From the NCBI GenBank assembly GCA_016926135.1, contig JAFGPH010000660.1, positions 1 to 5,611 of the forward strand: DNA of 5,611 nt, in the 5' to 3' direction. Position 1 is the first letter of the stretch. Every line of letters begins with the position of its first letter. This DNA is from Deltaproteobacteria bacterium (GTDB taxonomy: Bacteria > Desulfobacterota > DSM-4660 > Desulfatiglandales > HGW-15). Made by a program: the position numbers and the translations under genes. The notes below the pieces were generated by a model. The model saw only the letters and a list, made by a program, of their open reading frames with translations, had not been told where the DNA came from and made no database searches. Below are positions 1-4,785 of this stretch, in pieces.

Positions 1-89
1 AGAGTCAGGAAAAGATGGACCTGCTTGCCGCCCGCATCGCTGAGCTCGTGAAGTCCGTGGTGTCTGATTTTCTGGCAAAAGAAGCATGA
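1..89 (+). CDS. 3' end of an unidentified protein (partial)
   Basis: The reading frame is open from base 3 and ends at the TGA at 87-89, giving the last 28 residues of a protein whose start lies outside the window. The visible tail contains MDLLAARIAELVKSVV and ends in FLAKEA. It looks like an amphipathic helix with regularly spaced Leu, Ile and Val, which is common at the C-terminus of soluble enzymes. Too little is present to assign a family. Its position just before a sugar aminotransferase on the same strand makes another nucleotide-sugar or polysaccharide gene plausible, but that is inference from neighbourhood only. The 327-base repeat-rich gap to the next start argues against tight translational coupling with it. 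Confidence 0.6.
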   Translation, partial: SQEKMDLLAARIAELVKSVVSDFLAKEA

Positions 90-105
90 TGAAAGGAACT
101 GGAGC

Positions 106-164
106 GAGGACTGAGGACTCAGGACTGAGGACTCAGGACTGAGGACTGAGGACTGAGGACTGAG
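106..164. repeat. 7-bp tandem repeat array, (G/C)AGGACT x 8
   Basis: Eight consecutive 7-bp units run from 106 to 161, followed by a partial GAG at 162-164. Six units read GAGGACT and two (120-126 and 134-140) read CAGGACT. The array starts 16 bases after the stop of the upstream gene. A 7-bp period is not a multiple of three and no gene covers it, so this is a non-coding microsatellite-like array. Such arrays change length by replication slippage. Confidence 0.9.
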
Positions 165-166
165 TC

Positions 167-242
167 ATGGCTTGCAACCTGTTTTGGTCATTTGATATTT
201 GAATTCTAGCCCGCCTCAGGCGGGTGAATTTCGGATTTGTTC
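167..242. repeat. Dispersed repeat, copy 1 (second copy near the right end of the window)
   Basis: Bases 167-205 match 5468-5506 at 36 of 39 positions, including an identical 22-base run that contains GTTTTGGTCATTTGATATT. After the hairpin insertion at 206-230, the match resumes with TCGG-ATTTGTT against TCGGGATTTGTT. The two copies share orientation and lie about 5.3 kb apart, bracketing all complete genes here. No open frame runs through both. It is a non-coding dispersed repeat of unknown function. Confidence 0.75.
206..230. other. Small hairpin insertion with 5-bp direct repeats
   Basis: Within dispersed-repeat copy 1 lies a stretch absent from the copy at 5468. It forms a hairpin, CCCGCC (210-215), loop TCA, GGCGGG (219-224). 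The segment is bracketed by GAATT at 201-205 and GAATT at 226-230, while the other copy has GAATT once (5502-5506). This is the pattern expected of a tiny palindromic insertion with a 5-bp duplication. Deletion from the other copy is the alternative. It has no T-run after the stem, so it is not a convincing terminator. Confidence 0.6.
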
Positions 243-264
243 AATGCATGTTTGCTTATCGGGT

Positions 265-394
265 TGCTTTGAGCTTTCAGCTTTGAGCTTCTGTTCTTTA
301 ACCTTTGACCTTTCACCTTTATCCTTTTTCCCTTATTCGCGTACACGAGCACGAATCACGAACACGATCCTACCCTTTTCAGCTTTGAGCTTCC
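265..394. repeat. Pyrimidine-rich heptamer repeats ahead of the aminotransferase gene
   Basis: From 265 to 292 the sequence runs in 7-bp steps (TGCTTTG, AGCTTTC, AGCTTTG, AGCTTCT). After an 8-base irregular unit it continues from 301 with ACCTTTG, ACCTTTC and ACCTTTA. A second short block with AGCTTTG and AGCTTCC occupies 381-394, immediately before the ribosome binding site at 406-410. Between the blocks, 336-369 is rich in CACGA words. Together with the upstream array and dispersed repeat this fills the 327-base gene-free gap; I see no convincing promoter or RNA gene in it. Confidence 0.75.
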
Positions 395-416
395 AACTTC
401 TATCCGGAGGAGATGA

Positions 417-1553
417 ATGAACGTACCTTTTGTGGATCTGAAAATTCAATTCAAGGAACTCGAACAGGAAGTGATGCCCATGGTGCGGGATGCCATGGCC
501 AATGCTGCTTTTATCGGCGGGCCTCAGGTCACGGGGTTTGAGGCGGAATTCGCCGCGTTCTGCGACAGCGAGTATTGCGCTGGGGTGAACTCGGGTACCG
601 ACGCGCTCCGTTTTGCCCTGATGGCGGCCGGTGTTGGCCCCGGGGACGAGGTAATCACGGTTCCAAACACCTTCATCGCCACCTCTGAATCCATTTCCCA
701 GGCAGGGGCAAGGCCGGTGTTCGTGGACATCGATCCCACGACCTACAACCTGGACCCCAACAAGCTCGAGGACTACCTCAAGAAGCACATCAAAGGCGGG
801 GCCTCTAAGGATACGCCGCGGCCCCGGGCCGTGATCCCCGTCCACCTCTACGGACAGCCTGCGGACATGGACCCCATCCTGGAGGTTGCAGCGAGGCATG
901 GGCTCGCGGTTATCGAGGATGCCTGCCAGGCGCACGGCGCCCTGTACAAGGGCCGCAAGGCAGGCTCTTTGGGCCTGGTGGGGTGCTTCAGCTTCTACCC
1001 GGGCAAGAACCTCGGGGCTTACGGCGAGGGCGGTGCCATCGTCACCCAGGATGAAGGCATTGCAAACAAGATCAAGATGATCCGGGATCACGGCCAGGCC
1101 CAAAAATACTTTCACGACATGGAAGGCTACAACGGCCGGCTGGACGCCATTCAGGCAGGCATCCTGAGGATCAAGCTCAAGAGGCTGGAAAAGTGGAACG
1201 AAGGCCGGCGCAGAAACGCGGCCCTTTACAACGAACTGCTGGCCGGGTTGCCTGGGATCACCCTCCCGAAGGAGGCCCCTTATGCCCGTCACGTGTACCA
1301 CCTGTATGTGGTCCTGGTCGATAAGCGGGACGCCGTTCAGAAGTCGCTGGGCGAGAAGGGAATCGGAACCGGTCTTCATTATCCGCAGCCCCTCCACCTC
1401 CAGAAGGCTTATGCCCATCTCGGTTACAAACAAGGGGATTTCCCGGTGACCGAGTCGGTGGCGAAGAAACTCCTCTCGCTTCCCATGTTCCCGGAGCTCA
1501 CCAGAGAGCAGATCGAGTATGTTGTTCAGGGCATCAAGGAGGCGATGGCTTGA
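417..1553 (+). CDS. DegT/DnrJ/EryC1/StrS-family PLP-dependent sugar aminotransferase
   Basis: This 378-residue protein has the usual length and layout of the DegT family (fold type I PLP enzymes), which transfer an amino group, usually from glutamate, to a keto-sugar nucleotide in the cytoplasm. The N-terminus VPFVDLK is typical. NSGTDALRFAL (58-68) supplies the phosphate-binding Gly-Thr; IEDACQAHGA (166-175) holds Asp168, expected to contact the PLP ring nitrogen; FSFYPGKNLGAYGEGG (191-206) carries Lys197, the Schiff-base lysine. HYPQPLH (321-327) and LSLPMFPELT (353-362) are conserved C-terminal signatures. The FYPGKNLG form resembles 3-aminotransferases such as TylB, DesV and FdtB. GGAGG at 406-410, six bases before the ATG, supports the start. 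The neighbouring oxidoreductase and acyltransferase suggest it aminates C3 of a UDP- or dTDP-sugar, as WbpE does. Family confidence is high; the substrate is inferred. Confidence 0.95.
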   Translation: MNVPFVDLKIQFKELEQEVMPMVRDAMANAAFIGGPQVTGFEAEFAAFCDSEYCAGVNSGTDALRFALMAAGVGPGDEVITVPNTFIATSESISQAGARPVFVDIDPTTYNLDPNKLEDYLKKHIKGGASKDTPRPRAVIPVHLYGQPADMDPILEVAARHGLAVIEDACQAHGALYKGRKAGSLGLVGCFSFYPGKNLGAYGEGGAIVTQDEGIANKIKMIRDHGQAQKYFHDMEGYNGRLDAIQAGILRIKLKRLEKWNEGRRRNAALYNELLAGLPGITLPKEAPYARHVYHLYVVLVDKRDAVQKSLGEKGIGTGLHYPQPLHLQKAYAHLGYKQGDFPVTESVAKKLLSLPMFPELTREQIEYVVQGIKEAMA

Positions 1554-1575
1554 GGCTGGGAAGCTGTAAAGCTTG
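1548..1575. repeat. Short purine-rich octamer array after the aminotransferase stop
   Basis: The trinucleotide GCT recurs at 1548, 1555, 1563 and 1571, giving a 7-8 bp period, with the internal unit GCTGGGAA. The last codon and stop of the aminotransferase (1548-1553) lie inside the array. The unit is the same as in the arrays at 2925, 3324 and 4041, so this is a short member of the same repeat family. Confidence 0.55.
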
Positions 1576-1627
1576 GATTTCACCACCCGCTGCGCTAGAG
1601 ACACAGAGTACACAGAGGGGGCTATAT

Positions 1628-1661
1628 TTTTCATTTGGCGGGAGGTACCGCCAAATGAAAA
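1628..1661. other. Perfect 14-bp hairpin, left member of a twin pair
   Basis: TTTTCATTTGGCGG (1628-1641) pairs perfectly with 1648-1661 across the six-base loop GAGGTA. The stem begins in TTTT and ends in AAAA. There is no T-run after the stem on either strand, so it is not a canonical intrinsic terminator. Confidence 0.85.
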
Positions 1662-1771
1662 GGAGCCTCGTGACAGGTTGGTTGTTGATTTCCGTCACAG
1701 ATGTAGTTGCGTGATAGGATGGCACCTGGGATACAGCTTCATGGGAAAGCGGATCGCCGCAGGCCGGCTGT

Positions 1772-1805
1772 TTTTACCCGATCGGAATCTCCCGATCGGG
1801 TAAAA
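1772..1805. other. Perfect 14-bp hairpin, right member of a twin pair
   Basis: TTTTACCCGATCGG (1772-1785) pairs perfectly with 1792-1805 across the six-base loop AATCTC. It has the same stem length, loop length and TTTT...AAAA ends as the hairpin at 1628, but a different stem sequence. Confidence 0.85.
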
Positions 1806-1901
1806 GAAAAGACTTCTCTGTGACCTCTGTGTCTCTAGCGCAGCGGGTGGCGAGATTACTGTATTTTGCACCTTGAGCGTCAGGGTTGCTTTTACCTGCC
1901 G

Positions 1902-1908
1902 AAAGGAG
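1902..1908 (+). promoter_or_regulatory. Ribosome binding site deciding the oxidoreductase start
   Basis: AAAGGAG lies seven bases before the ATG at 1916. An in-frame TTG at 1886 would add ten residues (MLLPAERRRK), but it would place this binding site inside the gene. The Rossmann fold begins directly after the 1916 ATG, so 1916 is the better start. Confidence 0.8.
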
Positions 1909-1915
1909 AAGAAAG

Positions 1916-2923
1916 ATGATCAAAGCAGGACTGATTGGTTACGGCTACTGGGGGCCGAACATTGCCAGGAACTTCAACGCCAACCCCGACATTGAACTTG
2001 CTGCAATCTCCGACTTCTCCTCGGACCGCCTGAAGGCCGCAGGCCGCCTCTACCCGCAGGTGAAGCTCTCCTCGGACCCCGAGGAGGTGCTGGGCGACAA
2101 GACTCTGGATGTCATCGCCGTTGCCACCCCTGTCTCAACTCACTACGAGGTGGCCAAAAAGGCGTTGATGGCCGGCAAGCACGTGTGGCTGGAAAAACCC
2201 ATGACGGAAAAGGTGGCTCAGGGCGAGGAGCTGATCGAGCTGGCCGAGAAGAACGGGAAAATTCTCTTGGTGGACCACACCTTCATCTACACCGGGGCTG
2301 TCCAGAAGATGAAGCAGCTTGTGGACAAGGGCGAACTCGGGGAGCTGGTTTATTACGACTCCACCCGGGTGAACCTCGGGTTGTTCCAGCAGGATGTGGA
2401 CGTCATATGGGACCTGGCGCCCCACGACATCTCCATCATGGACTACATCATGCCTCTCAAGAAGCTGACCGTCTCCGCCACCGGGTGCCATTATTATGGG
2501 GACAAGCTGATTGCCAAGGCCGTTTTGACCATCTACATGGAGCAGAACAAGGTGGGCCACATCAACGTGAGCTGGGTCTCCCCCGTGAAGATCCGCCAGA
2601 CCCTGATCGGCGGCACCAACCGGATGATTCTGTATGACGACAACCAGCCGAGCGAGAAGATCAAGGTCTATGACAAGGGCGTACAACTTTTTGATACCAA
2701 AGAGGATCTGTATCATTTGAAGGTCCAGTACCGGGTCGGCGACATGTATTCCCCGAAGCTGGACGACCTGGAAGCCCTCTCCTTTGAAACCCGGCACTTC
2801 GTGGAGTGCATCAACAACGGCAAGAAGCCCATGACCGACGGCAGGGCCGGCCTGGAGGTGGTCAAGGTGCTGGCCGCATCGCGGAAGTCACTGGAGGGGA
2901 ACGGGATGCCGGTGAGTCTTTAG
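1916..2923 (+). CDS. Gfo/Idh/MocA-family NAD(P)-dependent sugar oxidoreductase
   Basis: This 335-residue protein matches the family's usual length. The N-terminal Rossmann domain opens with AGLIGYGYWGPN, giving the dinucleotide-binding GxGxxG at residues 8-13. AVATPVSTHYEVAKKALMAG (69-88) leads into HVWLEKPMT (89-97), whose EKP (93-95) is the family's hallmark near nicotinamide and substrate. WDLAPHDISIMDY (165-177) carries His170 and Asp171, in the usual place of the catalytic acid/base residues. The rest is the alpha/beta substrate domain. Family members reversibly oxidise a sugar hydroxyl. Beside an aminotransferase and an acyltransferase, the likely role is oxidising C3 of a nucleotide sugar to the keto form, as WbpB and WlbA do, although it does not resemble Pseudomonas WbpB closely from memory. 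The last codons are followed immediately by an octamer repeat. The exact substrate is unknown. Confidence 0.94.
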   Translation: MIKAGLIGYGYWGPNIARNFNANPDIELAAISDFSSDRLKAAGRLYPQVKLSSDPEEVLGDKTLDVIAVATPVSTHYEVAKKALMAGKHVWLEKPMTEKVAQGEELIELAEKNGKILLVDHTFIYTGAVQKMKQLVDKGELGELVYYDSTRVNLGLFQQDVDVIWDLAPHDISIMDYIMPLKKLTVSATGCHYYGDKLIAKAVLTIYMEQNKVGHINVSWVSPVKIRQTLIGGTNRMILYDDNQPSEKIKVYDKGVQLFDTKEDLYHLKVQYRVGDMYSPKLDDLEALSFETRHFVECINNGKKPMTDGRAGLEVVKVLAASRKSLEGNGMPVSL

Positions 2924-2924
2924 G

Positions 2925-2960
2925 AGCTGGGAGGCAGGAAGGCCGGGAAGGCTGGGAAGC
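2925..2960. repeat. Purine-rich octamer array after the oxidoreductase stop
   Basis: Units of 8-9 bases, GCTGGGAG, GCAGGAAG, GCCGGGAAG and GCTGGGAAG, start two bases after the TAG at 2921-2923. The 11-mer AGCTGGGAGGC (2925-2935) occurs as its exact reverse complement at 3508-3518 and again at 3548-3558, beyond the four-helix gene. The array ends at the GGAG (2961-2964) that serves as the next gene's ribosome binding site. Confidence 0.75.
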
Positions 2961-2973
2961 GGAGAGAAGAAGC

Positions 2974-3492
2974 ATGAGTGAGGAAAGGTGGGAAAAGCTT
3001 GAGGTTTGGCGTCTGGCGGATGAAATGGCCTACCAGGTCTATCTGAAGACAAAAGGATTTCCACGGGAAGAGATGTTTGGACTTACCTCGCAGTTAAGAA
3101 GATCTGCCCTCTCTGTCCCCACAAACATCGTGGAAGGATACTCAAGAAAGGGTGATCGCGAGTTGGCTCGGTTTCTCAATGTCAGCCTTGGTTCTATGGG
3201 GGAAACAAAATACCTGATCGATTTCTCTCACAGACTGGAATACCTGAAGGACCAGGATTACACCGATCTCAAGACTGGTTATGACAATCTGGGCAGGAGC
3301 CTCTGGAAATTCTATGAGGCAGTCGGAAGCAGGCTAGCAGGCAAGCAGGCAAGCAGGCTGGGAAGCGAGAAGGCGAGGAGGCTCGGAAGGAATATAGGCT
3401 TGAAAGCTGGGAAGCGAGAATGCTGGGAAGCAAAAAGCCGCTCTTCGCGTTCTACCGTTCCAGCTTCGGTTCGCAGATTCCCTGTTTCATGA
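2974..3492 (+). CDS. Four-helix-bundle protein (23S rRNA intervening-sequence / S23 family) with a repeat-derived tail
   Basis: Residues 1-116 match the family of small four-helix proteins first found inside intervening sequences of bacterial 23S rRNA genes and related to the Avd accessory protein of diversity-generating retroelements. Signature stretches are KLEVWRLADEMAYQVY (8-23), FPREEMFGLTSQLRRSALSVPTNIVEGYSRKG (29-60) and FLNVSLGSMGETKYLI (67-82), with a last helix ending near FYEAV. Family members are usually about 115-125 residues; this one has 172. The extra C-terminal part (about 117-172) is basic, and its first half is encoded by the octamer array at 3324-3439, so it looks like read-through into repeat DNA. 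GGAG at 2961-2964, seven bases before the ATG, supports the start. The cellular function of free-standing members is unknown. Its place between two sugar-enzyme genes, bordered by inverted repeats, suggests insertion rather than a pathway role. Confidence 0.88.
   Translation: MSEERWEKLEVWRLADEMAYQVYLKTKGFPREEMFGLTSQLRRSALSVPTNIVEGYSRKGDRELARFLNVSLGSMGETKYLIDFSHRLEYLKDQDYTDLKTGYDNLGRSLWKFYEAVGSRLAGKQASRLGSEKARRLGRNIGLKAGKRECWEAKSRSSRSTVPASVRRFPVS
3324..3439. repeat. Octamer array encoding the C-terminal tail of the four-helix protein
   Basis: Units of mostly 8 bases ending in GC follow one another: AGGCTAGC, AGGCAAGC twice, TGGGAAGC, GAGAAGGC, GAGGAGGC, later TTGAAAGC, TGGGAAGC, GAGAATGC, TGGGAAGC. 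The array begins where the conserved four-helix domain ends and stays in the open frame. Because 8 is not a multiple of 3, the protein repeats only loosely (RLAGKQ, RLGSEK, RLGRN). Units match the arrays at 2925 and 4041, and in reverse complement the array at 3507. Confidence 0.8.
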
Positions 3493-3506
3493 TCTTCATG
3501 GTTTCA

Positions 3507-3566
3507 AGCCTCCCAGCTTCCTAGCTTCCCCGCTTCCTAGCCTTTCAGCCTCCCAGCTTTCCAGCC
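3507..3566. repeat. Pyrimidine-rich octamer array before the acyltransferase gene
   Basis: Seven and a half units keep a strict 8-bp period: AGCCTCCC, AGCTTCCT, AGCTTCCC, CGCTTCCT, AGCCTTTC, AGCCTCCC, AGCTTTCC, AGCC. The consensus AGCTTCCC is the reverse complement of the GGGAAGCT unit at 2925 and 3324. For example AAGCTGGGA (3404-3412) can pair perfectly with 3511-3519. The array stops just before the AAGGAG ribosome binding site at 3570-3575. Confidence 0.85.
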
Positions 3567-3582
3567 ATCAAGGAGTCGTATT

Positions 3583-4059
3583 ATGTCCCTAAAGAAGGTC
3601 GCCCCCACCGTAGTGCTCGGAAAAGACGTCATGCTCAACGACTTCATCAACCTCTATGGCTGCAAGATTGACGACGGTACCAGGATCGGGCCCTTCGTGG
3701 AGGTGCAGAAGAACGCAACCATCGGGAAACGATGCAAGATCCAGAGCCACACGTTTATCTGCGAGGGCGTCACCATCGAGGACGAGGTGTTTGTCGGACA
3801 CGGGGTCATGTTCATCAACGACAAATACCCAAAGGCCACGGCGGATTCCGGGAATCTTCAGACCGAGGCGGACTGGGAGGTGGTGCCCATCATGGTGAAG
3901 CGTCGCGCCTCCATCGGCTCGAATGCCACCATCCTGTGCGGGGTCACCATCGGCGAGGAAGCGATTGTGGGCGCCGGCAGCGTGGTCCTCGAAGACGTTC
4001 CCGACAGGGCGATCGTGGCGGGGAATCCGGCCAGGGTGATCAGGAAGCTTGGAGGCTAG
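3583..4059 (+). CDS. Left-handed beta-helix N-acetyltransferase (WbpD / WxcM N-domain type)
   Basis: This 158-residue protein is built from hexapeptide repeats of the left-handed beta-helix acyltransferases, for example IGPFVEVQKNATIGKRCKIQ (35-54), VTIEDEVFVGHGVMFIND (63-80), and ASIGSNATILCGVTIGEEAIVGAGSVV (109-135), closing with the common AGNPARVIRKLG. The loop NDKYPKATADSGNLQTEADWEVVPIMVKR (79-107) interrupts the helix, as in WbpD and the N-terminal domain of WxcM. These enzymes are trimers that use acetyl-CoA to N-acetylate an amino-sugar nucleotide. His73 in VGHGVMF is a candidate active-site residue by position. AAGGAG at 3570-3575, seven bases before the ATG, supports the start. With the aminotransferase and oxidoreductase it completes oxidation, amination and acetylation of a sugar C3. 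The final codons (KLGG) and the stop lie inside an octamer array. Confidence 0.92.
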   Translation: MSLKKVAPTVVLGKDVMLNDFINLYGCKIDDGTRIGPFVEVQKNATIGKRCKIQSHTFICEGVTIEDEVFVGHGVMFINDKYPKATADSGNLQTEADWEVVPIMVKRRASIGSNATILCGVTIGEEAIVGAGSVVLEDVPDRAIVAGNPARVIRKLGG

Positions 4060-4080
4060 GAGGCGAGGAAGCTGGAAGGG
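4041..4080. repeat. Purine-rich octamer array over the acyltransferase stop
   Basis: AGGAAGCT, TGGAGGCT, AGGAGGCG, AGGAAGCT and GGAAGGGCT follow in nearly strict 8-bp steps. The array begins inside the last codons of the acyltransferase, contains its TAG at 4057-4059 and ends about 20 bases later. It belongs to the same family as the arrays at 1548, 2925 and 3324. Confidence 0.75.
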
Positions 4081-4160
4081 CTGAAACCTCAAAGGGCGAA
4101 GAGGCATTTGGCTTTAGGATCGGGCCTTGGGCCCTTGAGGCGGTAGGCGGAAATCAGTTG

Positions 4161-4450
4161 CCTAAAACGGAGCGCAGCGGAGTGCTCCTCAAGCGTAGCG
4201 CTCCTACTGCCTATGGCCGCCAAGCGCTATCCTGTCGTAAATGCCCTTTTTCGTGTTTTCGTCCTTTCGTGTTTTCGTGTTTTGTCCTTTAACCTTTGTC
4301 CTTTAACCTCTTTCCTGAATCGAAGCGCACATCCTGTTGATCCCCTGGCCCAGGCCTGAGTTGACAGAGCGTGAGGTTTTTAACTCGTACAGAGGTCAGG
4401 GCAATGCCACAGGGGCATGTCAAGTGTGTCGCGCCAGGGCGGCCTGTCTG
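4161..4450. repeat. Dispersed repeat cluster A, left of the toxin-antitoxin pair
   Basis: Four segments recur right of the toxin-antitoxin genes. 4187-4200 (CCTCAAGCGTAGCG) matches 5190-5203 with one change. 4230-4279 matches 5351-5400 at 44 of 50 positions, including CCCTTTTTCGTGTTTTCG. 4330-4358 matches 5232-5260, beginning with the identical CATCCTGTTGATCCCCTGG. 4429-4450 (TCGCGCCAGGGCGG...) matches 5329-5350 and 5574-5595. Also visible are an inverted pair GGAGCGC (4169-4175) / GCGCTCC (4198-4204) and a CCTTTAACCTTTG-type low-complexity run at 4285-4316. The 501-base gap 4060-4560 holds these repeats and no gene I can support. Confidence 0.75.
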
Positions 4451-4560
4451 GTTGTTGGCTCAGCGGTCTTAGCGTGCTTGAGCGAAGCGGGCGGTGAAAT
4501 GAATTATGCCTTGATTTCAGCTTTGAGCCTTTTGTCCTCTCTCATGAAAAGGGGGAAATC

Positions 4561-4785
4561 ATGAAGGTTGACTGGAAGGAACATATTGTGAGCACACCTG
4601 ACGTAATGCGAGGAAAACCTAGGATTAAGGGGACGCGAATCCCTGTGGGCCTCATCCTGGGATATTACGCTGCAGGCAACAACGCTCAGCAGATTTTAAC
4701 CGAGTTTCCCGACCTCAATAAAGAACAGGTTGCTGCCTGCCTTGACTATGCCCGTGATTTGGCAGAGTTTGAAGTCGCCGCGTGA
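4561..4785 (+). CDS. DUF433-family protein, probable antitoxin
   Basis: This 74-residue protein is a full-length match to the DUF433 pattern: DWKEHIVSTPDVMRGKPRIKGTRIPV (4-29), then LILGYYAAGNNAQQILTEFPDLNKEQVAACLDYA (31-64). KPRIKGTRIPV is the diagnostic stretch and the rest forms a small helix-turn-helix-like domain. DUF433 proteins are commonly paired with a PIN-like DUF5615 protein and regarded as the antitoxin and likely DNA-binding autorepressor of a VapBC-like type II system. A GGGGG run at 4551-4555, five bases before the ATG, is the probable ribosome binding site. The stop codon shares a base with the next start, so the pair is translationally coupled, antitoxin first as usual. By eye the module is less GC-rich than the sugar genes, in keeping with separate acquisition. 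Confidence 0.92.
   Translation: MKVDWKEHIVSTPDVMRGKPRIKGTRIPVGLILGYYAAGNNAQQILTEFPDLNKEQVAACLDYARDLAEFEVAA

Larger units (their letters stand above)
1583..1850. repeat. Symmetric 268-bp palindromic element with two internal hairpins (possible MITE-like element)
   Basis: Bases 1583-1608 are the exact reverse complement of 1825-1850 (26 of 26). After two mismatches the arms continue with seven more paired bases, CACAGAG (1611-1617) against CTCTGTG (1816-1822). Two 34-base hairpins sit inside at 1628-1661 and 1772-1805. All of these share one centre at 1716.5, so 19 bases separate arm and hairpin on each side. The central 110 bases (1662-1771) are not obviously palindromic and hold no convincing gene. 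The element fills most of the 362-base gap between aminotransferase and oxidoreductase. Size, terminal inverted repeats and lack of coding content fit a non-autonomous mobile element, but I see no clear target-site duplication. Alternatively it is a structured RNA or regulatory palindrome. Confidence 0.8.

Noticed and set aside
106..329. The short tandem arrays as a CRISPR array
   Set aside because: Units are 7 bp with no spacers between them, quite unlike repeats of about 24-37 bp separated by unique spacers, and no cas gene is nearby.
333..1634. A 433-residue open frame on the minus strand opposite the aminotransferase
   Set aside because: It is antisense to a gene with clear catalytic motifs, its protein shows no recognisable domain, and long antisense frames are common in GC-rich codon-biased genes.
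1573..1803. A 76-residue + strand open frame through the palindromic element
   Set aside because: Its sequence is dictated by the inverted arm and hairpin, it has no ribosome binding site or family resemblance, and the structure explains the bases better.
2135..2797. A 220-residue minus-strand open frame opposite the oxidoreductase
   Set aside because: It mirrors the sense-strand codon pattern of a well-supported Gfo/Idh/MocA gene and has no family features of its own.
2974..3492. The four-helix gene as the Avd gene of a diversity-generating retroelement
   Set aside because: No reverse transcriptase, template repeat or variable target gene is visible here, and the sequence fits the free-standing S23-like family.
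3589..4107. A 172-residue minus-strand open frame opposite the acyltransferase
   Set aside because: It is the antisense image of hexapeptide-repeat coding sequence, with no start-site support or recognisable domain.
4122..4136. GGGCC-TTG-GGCCC hairpin after the acyltransferase as an intrinsic terminator
   Set aside because: The 5-bp stem is followed by only two T residues and then GAGG, so the required T-run is missing.
4478..4507. TTGAGC ... AATTAT as a sigma-70 promoter for the toxin-antitoxin pair
   Set aside because: Each box matches only four of six consensus bases with an 18-base spacer; such matches are frequent by chance.
4337..4564. A 75-residue + strand open frame ahead of the DUF433 gene
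   Set aside because: It begins at a non-ATG codon, runs through dispersed repeat segments found elsewhere as non-coding DNA, has no convincing ribosome binding site and overlaps the DUF433 start.
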